53,198 bases of DNA from assembly GCA_019163335.1 (NCBI GenBank), contig JAFLKM010000009.1:1-53198 (forward strand), in the 5' to 3' direction. Positions 28,997 to 37,122 of the stretch are shown piece by piece (the first letter of the stretch is position 1; each line of letters opens with the position of its first letter). This DNA is from Desulfobulbaceae bacterium. GTDB taxonomy: Bacteria; Desulfobacterota; Desulfobulbia; Desulfobulbales; Desulfocapsaceae. The position numbers and the translations under genes are program-made. The notes beneath the pieces were generated by a model. That model was given only the letters and a program-made list of their open reading frames with translations. It ran no database searches and was not told the origin of the DNA.

Positions 28997-31156
28997 TTAC
29001 TTATGAATGGGCGCAAGCCTTTCCAGTCCAACCCAGTCAAGCTGCTCGAGCGCCTCTTTCAGGGCAGCCGCCTCTGCCTTCACAAGCGGTGACCATAGAC
29101 CGCTGTCAGGCTTCTTGCCTTCGTGGCAAAGATTCTGAATACGGTTAGCAGCGGCCGCCAATCGCAGGCCGCCAATGTTGGCGACAATTCCTTTCAGGCC
29201 ATGGGCGCACCCCATAATATCCTTGAGATCATCACTCACGAGTTTTTCGACAAGTTGATCGCCAACAGTGGCATAGCCGGTCAAATACATATCGATCAGC
29301 TCACGGTAAATATTCAGATCATAATCAAAATTTTCTAGAACCGAGCCTGGCTCTAACACTGGTAATTCACCCAGCTCTGATTTATTCACATCTGTTTGAG
29401 CGGATAACTCCTGGTGCTTGCTGAGGCGTTGCAGTGCTTCCAGTAGTTTGTTTTTTGCTACCGGTTTTGCGAGATACCCATTCATACCGACACTGACGCA
29501 TTTTTCCTGAATCGCCTTAAGTGAATAGGAAGTCAGCGCTATTACCGGAACAGTGCCGCCGGTGACACGTTCTTTCTCGCGAATCAAGCGGGTTGCTTCA
29601 AATCCGTCCAGCACCGGCATCAAAATATCCATCAAGACGACATCAAATTCACCATCATCAAATTCGTCTACTGCTTCCTTGCCGTTACCGACTAAAACAA
29701 CCTGGCAGCCGATGTCTTCCAAAAGATGTTTCAGGGCGATCTGCTGCAGCAGGTTGTCTTCGGCCACCAGTACTTTAAGCGTTGGCAGCGGGGTGGGGGC
29801 TTCATCCAGCACAAGATTAACATCTGCTGAAGAGGCGTCGGTTTCCGGAAGCAACGACACCGTACAACAGACTGTGCGTCCCCGCCCACGCTCTGAACGA
29901 ATCAACAATGTTCCGTTTAACTGTTTAATAAGTATCGCGGCCAGGCCCAATCCGGTTGTGAAGTCTGCTCTTTCACCAACGGTGGCAAGATAATCGGAAA
30001 TCCCCTGGTAACTGTCATTAGGGATGGCACTGTTTTCCACACGGATATTAAACTGGATCGCCATTTTGAACGGGGTACGCTCCTTTATGACAACGGAAAG
30101 ATGCGCCAATCCTTCTCCAAATCGGCAACTGCCATCAAAAACTGCTTTCAGCGCGTAGCCAAGCTTTCTGACATCACCACGAAAATACTTCGGCAGATAG
30201 TCAGGAATGGTTAAGTTTGTAGTGGCCGTAACGGATTCCAGCAGAGTGTGGACAGAAAAAACTTCTTGAACCAGCGGAGTACGGGAATCATGAGTAAATA
30301 CGTGCATCTGTTCAATGATGGTTTCTGATTCGGGAAAGAGCATCTGGACATCGCGTGCAGCCTGAAGTGTAATGCGAAGTTGCGCCTGTTCTGCCTGCAC
30401 TTTTGTGATGTCGTGGAGTACGAGAAGCGTCCCAAACATTCCGTCTTTAAGAGTCATCGGCACACAAATAACACGATAGATTCTTGATGATGTGTCCGGC
30501 AATAATCCTGTCAAAATGCCATTCCAGGGGGTTTGATCCTGTACGGCTTTTTCAATCTCCTGGGGATACGTTAAGCCCTGGGGAGCAAAGAAACGTCTGG
30601 AAATAATACTGAATTCAGGGGCGGAAGAATTCTCGATCCCCATAATTTTAGCCGCTTCATCATTTACAAAAGTCACAATGCCGTCAGCATTCACAAACAA
30701 ATGACTAAACGGCGACTGCATAAAGAGCTCCGACCGGTCATTGTTCTGCTGCTGTTTCAGGGTTTCCAACCTCAACGCCTGCACAACTTGGCAACATTTT
30801 TTGAAAGCCAGGATAAAGGATTGCTCGCTAAAAGGTGGCTCCAGAACGGCAAGCGCGCCAACAGTCAGCGCAGCCTTAATCGTCTCTAAATTCCCGGCGG
30901 CCAGAAATACCAACGGTACGACAGGAGAGAACTCTCGTATTTTTTCAGCCGCGGCAATGCCGTCAATACTTCCAGGGCGATGACAGATAAAGATCACCTC
31001 CGGCTTCGCCGTCGGCGGCAGCGACAGCATTTCTTCCACAGTATCAGACACAGTCAGACAATCAGTCTGTGCAAATAGCAGCGGCATAATCGCTTCACGC
31101 CAGTCATCTGACCCACCGGAAAGCAGCGCGACCCTGTAGTTTTTTGATTCGCTCAT
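28997..31156 (-). CDS. Degenerate hybrid kinase: pseudo-REC, PAS, pseudo-HATPase, REC, HPt
   Basis: A 719-residue protein. Residues 1-125 look like a receiver without the phosphorylatable Asp (FICHRPG in place of the Asp motif). A PAS domain (about 145-255) follows. The kinase region is eroded: THDSRTPL (His289) recalls an H box, but the N-box Asn and DxGxG are missing, although GLGLA remains (402-406). The C-terminal receiver (Asp510) and HPt domain (AHGLKG, His652) appear intact. It may accept phosphate from CheA on its receiver or pass it on by its HPt, without kinase activity of its own. Confidence 0.88.
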   Translation of the reverse strand: MSESKNYRVALLSGGSDDWREAIMPLLFAQTDCLTVSDTVEEMLSLPPTAKPEVIFICHRPGSIDGIAAAEKIREFSPVVPLVFLAAGNLETIKAALTVGALAVLEPPFSEQSFILAFKKCCQVVQALRLETLKQQQNNDRSELFMQSPFSHLFVNADGIVTFVNDEAAKIMGIENSSAPEFSIISRRFFAPQGLTYPQEIEKAVQDQTPWNGILTGLLPDTSSRIYRVICVPMTLKDGMFGTLLVLHDITKVQAEQAQLRITLQAARDVQMLFPESETIIEQMHVFTHDSRTPLVQEVFSVHTLLESVTATTNLTIPDYLPKYFRGDVRKLGYALKAVFDGSCRFGEGLAHLSVVIKERTPFKMAIQFNIRVENSAIPNDSYQGISDYLATVGERADFTTGLGLAAILIKQLNGTLLIRSERGRGRTVCCTVSLLPETDASSADVNLVLDEAPTPLPTLKVLVAEDNLLQQIALKHLLEDIGCQVVLVGNGKEAVDEFDDGEFDVVLMDILMPVLDGFEATRLIREKERVTGGTVPVIALTSYSLKAIQEKCVSVGMNGYLAKPVAKNKLLEALQRLSKHQELSAQTDVNKSELGELPVLEPGSVLENFDYDLNIYRELIDMYLTGYATVGDQLVEKLVSDDLKDIMGCAHGLKGIVANIGGLRLAAAANRIQNLCHEGKKPDSGLWSPLVKAEAAALKEALEQLDWVGLERLAPIHK

Positions 31157-31255
31157 ATTGCGGCCCCCTTCATAAACACGCTGAATACCATATTATTTTC
31201 CATTACCGATCGGCCTTTTTTGCTTCAGCATCTCTCCCCTTGCGGGATGGAGACT

Positions 31256-32530
31256 TCAAAATAACTCAATAGCAGGCAATCCCGCGCCGGTGGATTGAGC
31301 GGTACCAGTCGCCCTGGCATGAACTCGACGTTGGTCTTCCATAACATATTGATCAAACACGTTCTCAACTTCAAACAACTTCTCTTTCATCAAGACGCTG
31401 TCATAATTGCCGGAGGAGATGACCGTGTTTATTTCCTCAATATTCCTGGAGAGCACCGCCATGATTCCAATCACCCGCTCAATTTTCTGCCGACCAATAT
31501 CCTGAAACTGGATACTCCCCATGGCATCCATCACCATTGAATCAATACTCTCCACATGACTGCGAAGGGCACCAACCGTCGACATAACCAAATCCTGCAA
31601 CTGATTCATGGTTGAACCGAGTGCCAAGAGCTGTTTTTTGAAGGCATCCAGCCGTTCGCTTTCCAGCTGCATCTCAACAACGGCGTCTCTATCCGAGAAT
31701 TCGCGGTTAATCAGCTCTGCCATATCCGTTATCCCTTTACCGACCTGGGTGGCCGTTTCATCAACAGATTTGGAGAGGCGCCGCACTTCATCGGCAACAA
31801 CGGCAAAACCACGTCCAGATTCACCAGCTCGGGCTGCTTCAATGGTAGCGTTCAGGGCCAGCAGGTTCGTCTGAACGCTAATATCCCGGATCTGATTTAC
31901 CAGCTCGCTTAACTGCTTAACACTGTCGACGATTGACTTGACCCGCTGCCGTTCCTGTTCAAGTTCAGCTCCACGCCCCTGCAAGCGATCATCTATGGCT
32001 AAAACCATGCTGGTATTGGACTCCATCAATTCGTTTGAACGATCCAGCGTGGCAGAGGTTTCTTTGACGAAAGAATCCATCTCATCGCCTAAGCCATTGA
32101 CGTTACCGTCAATGGACTGCAACATCATTACCAACCCTTCGGCGGCCTGACAGGTATCAGAAACGATGTCATCGAGATGACCACGATTGAGCGTAACGGT
32201 TTTCTGGATTGTCTTACTACAGTCAGCTATGACTTCAGAAAACTGCTCATTAATCAAAGAGGCGGCCCCGGAAAGGTTTTCACAAGTAAGTTCGAAGTGC
32301 TCCTGCAACTGCTTCAGCGCGACCATACCAAGCCAGAATATCAACGTTGTAACCGTTGCCGCTAGACCGGACAGCAGAGCAAGAGCAATGAAAGATGTAC
32401 CATTTACAACAAGCCAGGCAGCACCCAAAATGACGAAGAACGATCCGAGCCATACTATCGGGGCGATAATCAACCTCTTAGTGGTCAGCCAGAGTGGCAG
32501 CGCGGGAATTTTCTCAGTTTTAACGTGCAT
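31256..32530 (-). CDS. Methyl-accepting chemotaxis protein without a ligand domain
   Basis: A 424-residue receptor. Two adjacent membrane helices (about 20-45 and 48-72) have almost no periplasmic loop, so it must sense from the membrane or cytoplasm or act with another sensor. The long coiled-coil signalling domain has the conserved tip [18 protein letters not shown], with [15 protein letters not shown] following. No C-terminal CheR-docking pentapeptide is seen. It is the only receptor in the island and lies between cheY and the degenerate hybrid kinase. Confidence 0.94.
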   Translation of the reverse strand: MHVKTEKIPALPLWLTTKRLIIAPIVWLGSFFVILGAAWLVVNGTSFIALALLSGLAATVTTLIFWLGMVALKQLQEHFELTCENLSGAASLINEQFSEVIADCSKTIQKTVTLNRGHLDDIVSDTCQAAEGLVMMLQSIDGNVNGLGDEMDSFVKETSATLDRSNELMESNTSMVLAIDDRLQGRGAELEQERQRVKSIVDSVKQLSELVNQIRDISVQTNLLALNATIEAARAGESGRGFAVVADEVRRLSKSVDETATQVGKGITDMAELINREFSDRDAVVEMQLESERLDAFKKQLLALGSTMNQLQDLVMSTVGALRSHVESIDSMVMDAMGSIQFQDIGRQKIERVIGIMAVLSRNIEEINTVISSGNYDSVLMKEKLFEVENVFDQYVMEDQRRVHARATGTAQSTGAGLPAIELF

Positions 32531-32536
32531 TAGATC

Positions 32537-32905
32537 TCATGCCCCTGGGAGAAGTTTTTTGAGTATCGCCATTAAATCTTCATGTTTAACCGGCTTAACC
32601 AACCACCCTGTAGCACCAGCAGCACGGGCCTCGTTGCGTTTTTCCTGCTGTGATTCGGTGGTCATCATCAGAACCGGCATAAAGCGGAACGCCTTGTCCT
32701 TCTTGACCTCTTTGATAAGGGTGATGCCATCCATCCCAGGCATGTTAAGATCGGTAATAAGAATGTTGGGTTTGATCGTTGCCAGTTTTTTAAGGGCAGC
32801 ATCACCACCTGTGGCAGTTTCAACGGCATACCCTCCCTTCTCCAAAATGGCCTTCATACTCATTAACAGCGTGGTTGAATCATCTACCAGTAATACAGTC
32901 TTCAT
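32537..32905 (-). CDS. cheY: CheY-like response regulator
   Basis: A 122-residue single receiver. DD 8-9, Asp52 in TDLNMPGMDG, Thr82/Thr83 and Lys104 form the full phospho-switch set. It lies between the STAS gene and the MCP and is the most direct CheA target. Whether it acts on a flagellar motor, a pilus motor or another receiver cannot be told; no motility gene is in the window. Confidence 0.95.
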   Translation of the reverse strand: MKTVLLVDDSTTLLMSMKAILEKGGYAVETATGGDAALKKLATIKPNILITDLNMPGMDGITLIKEVKKDKAFRFMPVLMMTTESQQEKRNEARAAGATGWLVKPVKHEDLMAILKKLLPGA

Positions 32906-32984
32906 TATGTCTTCCTCCTGTTATTTTATTATTTAAAATCAACACATTAGATTATTTCCAGATTATCCCACCTTTCTTTTGATT

Positions 32985-33254
32985 TCAACCAATCTCCCGT
33001 AAGGGGAAGGGTGCAGTGGTCACCTCAAAGCACATCATCCAAAATCTATCCTCCGGCCAAGCCACAACCGGAACATTTGCGGTCAGTAATATTTGCAGCA
33101 ATGCAGTGTGCAGGTGCTCTAATCCAGAAAGATCAACCGAGCCCCCAGGGTTTTCAAGCAACATCGCCAACAGCTTATCCCCTTCATCCGGAGAAGTTAC
33201 GCCGCTGATATGAATAACTGCGGTACCTCCTGAATTATCAAGGCTGATTGGCAT
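32985..33254 (-). CDS. STAS-like small protein coupled to CheA
   Basis: An 89-residue alpha/beta protein with HISGVTSPDEGDKLLAML and VDLSGLEHLHTALLQILL, resembling STAS domains (anti-sigma-factor antagonist fold) that accompany chemosensory clusters in related bacteria. The usual phosphorylatable Ser/Thr of the STAS signature is not obvious. Its start overlaps the cheA stop by 17 bp, indicating translational coupling. The role is probably as an assembly or scaffold component, by inference. Confidence 0.8.
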   Translation of the reverse strand: MPISLDNSGGTAVIHISGVTSPDEGDKLLAMLLENPGGSVDLSGLEHLHTALLQILLTANVPVVAWPEDRFWMMCFEVTTAPFPLREIG

Positions 33255-35382
33255 TTCTTATAACCTCCTGCATATTAAGTATAAAAGTGATCGAGCCATC
33301 ACCCAGAATGGTAGTACCATTGTAATAAAGATGATTATGCAGCAGACTGGCCAACGGTTTGACAACGACATCACTTATGCCTTGAAAAGAATCTACGATA
33401 AGCGCCACTATGTCACCCTGCACATTGACCACAACCGCCGAGAATCCCGCTTTGGGGGCTCTTTCTTCTTCAATGGCGAGCTGCGCGGCCAGAGAGTAGA
33501 GCGGCAAAAGTTTACCGCGCACCTCTAGACTTGGCCAGGTGTTGCCAGCTGTTACCCGTGAAAGAGGGACGGACACCATGCTTTCAACGACATCATCGGC
33601 AGGAATGCCATAGGTGCATTCACCCAGGCGAACAACAAGAATCTTGGAGATCGCCATACTCATCGGAAGTGTCAGGCGCATTCGGCTTCCTTGGCCTGGA
33701 GTGCTAAAGGCACGGACACTCCCACCGAGAGAATTAACCATGCTCAACACAACATCCATGCCAACGCCCCGTCCGGAGAGGTCGGTAACGGTATCATTGG
33801 TGGAAAATCCGGGCGCCATTATTAGCTGCACGGCCTCTTCATCACTCATGGCGGCGGCGGTTTCGGCGCTGACAACACCTTTTTCTATGGCTTTTCGTCG
33901 TATTCTGGCAGGATCAATTCCCCGGCCATCATCCTCAACTTCGACAACAATGTTGGATTTATCCTGAAACGCCTGCAGGGTGATGATGGCCGTTTCCGGT
34001 TTACCAGCCGCAACCCGCTCTGCTGGCGTTTCGACGCCGTGATCAAGGCTGTTGCGCACCATATGGACGAGAGGATCACCAAGCAGGTCAATAACATCTT
34101 TGTCGGCCAGTGTTTCTTCACCCACCATGACCAGGGAGACTTTTTTATCCAGCTTCCTGGAAATGTCCCGGACTAACCGAGGAAAACGCTCAAACACTCG
34201 TGAAGCCGGTAACATGCGCATTTCCAAGGCGATATCCTGAAGTCCGGAAACGATATTGCTGATGGTGCCATGCCGGAGGTCGATTTCTTCGGCCAGTTTC
34301 GGAACTCCATAAATCGTAGAAGCTCGCTCTCCCAGGTAGGGCAGGCTGTTCTTGGCAATAATTATCTCGCCGACCAGATTCATCAGCGTGTTGATATGCT
34401 CCTGATTGACCCTGATGTAAGTAGTTTTTTTGGTGCTGGTTTCTGCAGTAATTGCAGGTTCCGGTTCGGCTTCGGTCAGAGTGGAGACGGGCTCACCAAC
34501 GGGTATATTTAGGGTTGCAGGAGTTTGCACTGCTTCCAACAGGTCTGGCGAAAAAGGGAGCGACACAATTTGATCCTCGACATAGGCAAACACATCCCGG
34601 ATCACCTCATCGACAGCAGTAGCAACAGCAAAAAAACTCAGGTCACAGACAAACGGATCATAGCCGTCATCAAACGGTACCTCTGACTGCTTGACCACAT
34701 CAAGCAGCACTAAGCCGGGAATGGTGTGGATCAGGCTGATCGGATCATCACCAAAGAAGAAAGCGTCAGGAACGGGGGTGTAACAGAATGCTGTCAGGAC
34801 ATCATCAGATGAGGAGGTGGCAAGAAATTCTTTATGTGAAGAATCAAGACTGATCAGCCAGGCGCGCAGAATTGGTTCAAGGTGGTTAACTTCCACCACT
34901 TCTGTCACAAGTTCTAACTTACTGACGCATTCGGCCCCCGATCCGTCTTTCATTCCTTTCAGAGCAGTTATCAATGGAGCAGATTCGTCCTGAGCACCGC
35001 TGGGAATTGCCCCGGTAGATTCGACGATGTCCAGCCAGCTACCAACCTGATCAAGCACTGCCAGAAAAAGGTCGGTCATCTCTGAATCGATGGCCTTCTC
35101 GCCGTTTCTGATCAGCCCCATCAAATCTTCGGCGGCATGGGTCAGAGTAGTAATGGCTGCATATTCCGGAAATATCCCGGAGGTGCCTTTAAGGGTATGA
35201 AAAGAGCGGAAAATTGAGTTGATAACTTCCGGATCGTGGGATTTCTTTTCAAGATCAAGCAGCCCTCGTGCGGCCAGTTCACAATGGTCGCGTCCTTCAA
35301 GTACAAATTGTATTGCAAGAGACGATAAACCCAAAAGCGAATCTCCTTCTTTTTTCTTGGCTGATTCAATATTGAAGTGCAA
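33238..35382 (-). CDS. cheA: Chemosensory histidine kinase CheA
   Basis: A 714-residue CheA, first gene of the island operon. P1 carries His62 in FHTLKGTSG. A divergent region (about 180-290; YTPVPDAFFFGDDPISLIHT, TPG-like) replaces the classic P2. P3 dimerisation (INTLMNLVGEIIIAKN), the P4 ATPase (HMVRNSLDHGVE, DDGRGID, GRGVGMDV) and P5 CheW-like domain follow. The start is TTG 35382 with an in-frame stop six bases upstream and no clear ribosome binding site. Insertion-sequence debris begins only 36 bp upstream, so the original promoter or leader may have been lost or replaced. Confidence 0.94.
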   Translation of the reverse strand: MHFNIESAKKKEGDSLLGLSSLAIQFVLEGRDHCELAARGLLDLEKKSHDPEVINSIFRSFHTLKGTSGIFPEYAAITTLTHAAEDLMGLIRNGEKAIDSEMTDLFLAVLDQVGSWLDIVESTGAIPSGAQDESAPLITALKGMKDGSGAECVSKLELVTEVVEVNHLEPILRAWLISLDSSHKEFLATSSSDDVLTAFCYTPVPDAFFFGDDPISLIHTIPGLVLLDVVKQSEVPFDDGYDPFVCDLSFFAVATAVDEVIRDVFAYVEDQIVSLPFSPDLLEAVQTPATLNIPVGEPVSTLTEAEPEPAITAETSTKKTTYIRVNQEHINTLMNLVGEIIIAKNSLPYLGERASTIYGVPKLAEEIDLRHGTISNIVSGLQDIALEMRMLPASRVFERFPRLVRDISRKLDKKVSLVMVGEETLADKDVIDLLGDPLVHMVRNSLDHGVETPAERVAAGKPETAIITLQAFQDKSNIVVEVEDDGRGIDPARIRRKAIEKGVVSAETAAAMSDEEAVQLIMAPGFSTNDTVTDLSGRGVGMDVVLSMVNSLGGSVRAFSTPGQGSRMRLTLPMSMAISKILVVRLGECTYGIPADDVVESMVSVPLSRVTAGNTWPSLEVRGKLLPLYSLAAQLAIEEERAPKAGFSAVVVNVQGDIVALIVDSFQGISDVVVKPLASLLHNHLYYNGTTILGDGSITFILNMQEVIRNANQP

Positions 35383-35417
35383 CTTTTAAAGGATTTCAAG
35401 AAGTGACCTTACTCTGT

Positions 35418-35790
35418 TTATTTTACCAGTTCAAGGTTAATGATTTCGGCTTGTTGCTTGAGAAAAACCTCAGTTGAAGATTCTTCCGGTGTCATATCCT
35501 TGAAAAAGCTGTGAGGCCGATTCGTAATATAATCCTGGCGCCACAATTCAATAACCTACTGTGCATTCCTTAAAGAAAAAAGATATGCTTATTGAGACAT
35601 TCGTCCCGAAGTCTGCCATTAGAACTTTCTATAAAAGCATTTTGAACCGGTTTTCCCGGGGCAATAAAGCGGCGTATGACTTTGTTCTCAATCGCCCAGA
35701 GGCCAAGAGCCTTGCAGATAAAGTCCGGGCCATTATCTACTATTGTTACCTGTGGTAGACCTCAAACCAAGGAATACGATCAACTACCTT
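35418..35790 (-). pseudogene. IS3-family transposase OrfB remnant
   Basis: Minus-strand translation gives [13 protein letters not shown], then [20 protein letters not shown], then [10 protein letters not shown] and, after a frameshift and a stop, ELWRQDYITNRPHSFF with KDMTPEE. These are the last two catalytic acidic motifs and the C-terminus of an IS3-family DDE transposase (IS407-like). The N-terminal half is absent. The stop codon at 35418-35420 is 36 bp from cheA. Confidence 0.85.
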
Positions 35791-35833
35791 AGCTACCCGT
35801 TATCAGGGGAGAGAATGCTCAGCCTCCATCACT

Positions 35834-35987
35834 GATCATCACGGCCAACCTGACTTTTGGGGAATGGTCCCAGATGTTCGGCGACGGCAAGATGACTACT
35901 CCCCTGCTGGACAGGGTTGCACATCACTGCGAAATAGTCGAGAGAGGCAACGAAAGTTGGAAAATTAAATCAAGAATCAATAACTGA
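35834..35987 (+). pseudogene. IS21-family IstB C-terminal remnant
   Basis: Plus-strand translation gives [20 protein letters not shown], then [20 protein letters not shown] and WKIKSR before a stop. This is the C-terminus of the IstB AAA+ helper ATPase. Nothing of IstA or the IstB Walker motifs is present. Confidence 0.85.
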
Positions 35988-35999
35988 AAAAAGTGTATG

Positions 36000-36052
36000 A
36001 GGTGGTCAATTTTGGACGCTGATGGTGGGTCATTTTTCGATGCCGATTGACA
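36000..36052 (+). repeat. IS21-type terminal repeats
   Basis: Two adjacent related units, GGTGGTCAATTTTGGACGCT and GGTGGGTCATTTTTCGATGC, end in GATTGACA. Multiple terminal repeats of this form follow istB in IS21-family elements. Its end marks the right end of the old insertion. Confidence 0.7.
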
Positions 36053-36076
36053 GCTTAAGGAGGATCCCAAATGTGC

Positions 36077-36247
36077 CTTCCATACAAAAGCTGGGCTTAA
36101 CGACCTTAGAAACCACGATATCCTGAACACTTATGCAGCCGGGTATTTTCTAAAGATGCAAACATCGGATATATCAGTCGTCAGCTCGGACACAAAAACA
36201 TTCAGAATCCAGTTGATATCTATACCCACTGGATTCCATCCGGGTAA
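36077..36247 (+). pseudogene. Tyrosine integrase C-terminal remnant
   Basis: The frame KAGLNDLRNHDILNTYAAGY continues, after a one-base frameshift, as SKDANIGYISRQLGHKNIQ, then PVDIYTHWIPSG and stop. This matches the C-terminal catalytic region of phage/island tyrosine recombinases: the LGH motif and Tyr nucleophile (DIYTHW) remain, but the box II Arg (HDLRH expected, HDILN present) is lost. It lies 153 bp from the right att repeat, where an island integrase is expected. Confidence 0.8.
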
Positions 36248-36400
36248 GGAAGACCCGCAAATATGCTTGACCGGACAAAAAAGAAAGTGGTATGATTATC
36301 TCAGATTGTTCCGGTATGTTCCGGTTTATGATGGCAGGAAACAGGAATATTCAACATCCAAACATATGCAATTTCAGTATGTTATGCCATGCTGACAGAT

Positions 36401-36417
36401 TCCTCTCTTCCCGACCA
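36401..36417 (+). repeat. Right attachment repeat (attR core)
   Basis: An exact 17-bp direct copy of the tRNA-Pro 3' end (15696-15712), including CCA, with no tRNA body in front. Confidence 0.85.
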
Positions 36418-36437
36418 CTTAAATGGTCGTTTTTGTT
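36412..36437 (+). terminator. Ancestral tRNA-Pro terminator using the tRNA 3' end
   Basis: CGACCA (36412-36417), the last bases of the tRNA relic, pairs with TGGTCG (36424-36429), followed by five T. Before island insertion, this hairpin would have followed tRNA-Pro directly, with the tRNA's own 3' end as one arm. Confidence 0.65.
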
Positions 36438-36682
36438 AATTTTTTATTAGCAGCACCTGCTGCGCCAACGCATTCATTAGACAAAACGAACATCCCTTGA
36501 GTGCCACAATTCGTAGGAATGCAAAGCTGGCCTCTCTGCGTGAATGTCCAGACGATTCAATCCATAGGTTCAAATCCACCAAGAATTCTCCCTCAACAGA
36601 TTCCTGCTTTAAACAAAAAGATCAAAAAATCATACCGGACAACGCCATTACAATTCTTTCCCGTTTATCAGAAGGACACCTC

Positions 36683-36961
36683 ATGAATAAGCTCAGCGTA
36701 TTTACTATTTACACATTTTTGGCCGTTACCCTCGCTGGCTGCAGTGCCGCCACGATTAAACCCAACTACACCACAACCCATACAGATCTGATTCGCATCG
36801 GTGGAGACGCTCCGCAAAACAAGGATCCGGAAATCCTGAATACAGGATCTTTCTGCCTCCAGGTTATTGATAAGTGGAAAACCGATGGCAAAACCCCAGA
36901 TGGCCAGGCGATCTGGACGAAAGACAGCTTTCGCAAAGTTGTTCCTTGCCGGAAAGAGTAA
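36683..36961 (+). CDS. Small lipoprotein of unknown function
   Basis: A 92-residue protein with a signal peptide (MNKLSVFTIYTFLAVTLAGC) whose LAGC lipobox puts the lipidated Cys at residue 20. The mature part has a Cys pair-like pattern (FCLQ near 65, VPCRKE at the end). GAAGGA precedes ATG 36683. It is the first gene outside the island. No family is recognised. Confidence 0.75.
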   Translation: MNKLSVFTIYTFLAVTLAGCSAATIKPNYTTTHTDLIRIGGDAPQNKDPEILNTGSFCLQVIDKWKTDGKTPDGQAIWTKDSFRKVVPCRKE

Positions 36962-37122
36962 CGTTGTGGAACAGGGAGGCGGTGTCGATCTGCTTGTCTA
37001 ACAAGCCGCCAAAGCATAAAACATTGGCTGGGAACAGAACTCTGCAGTCAAGGATGTCGAGTCAGATAGCGGCAGCGACACGAGGCAGCAGATCTCCTTC
37101 TTTTACATCCCTCAACTCTCCT

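Larger units (their letters stand above)
15713..36417. mobile_element. Decayed genomic island in tRNA-Pro carrying a chemosensory/phosphorelay cluster
   Basis: The 20.7-kb segment lies between an intact tRNA-Pro and a 17-bp copy of its 3' end. Near the right boundary are a frameshifted integrase C-terminus and fragments of two insertion sequences. All intact genes are signalling genes on the minus strand, unlike the mixed housekeeping genes on both sides. With a broken integrase the island is probably no longer self-mobile. Boundaries rest on the repeat; cargo integrity suggests it is still used. Confidence 0.8.

Noticed and set aside
32187-32936. Plus-strand frame of 249 codons antisense to MCP and cheY
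   Set aside because: It spans two clear genes and their gap on the other strand; it has Ser/Arg-rich antisense composition and no ribosome binding site.
36565-36590. GGTTCAAATCC, which resembles a tRNA T-arm, near the right island boundary
   Set aside because: Only two T-stem pairs can form and there is no acceptor or anticodon arm, so it is not a tRNA or second att site.
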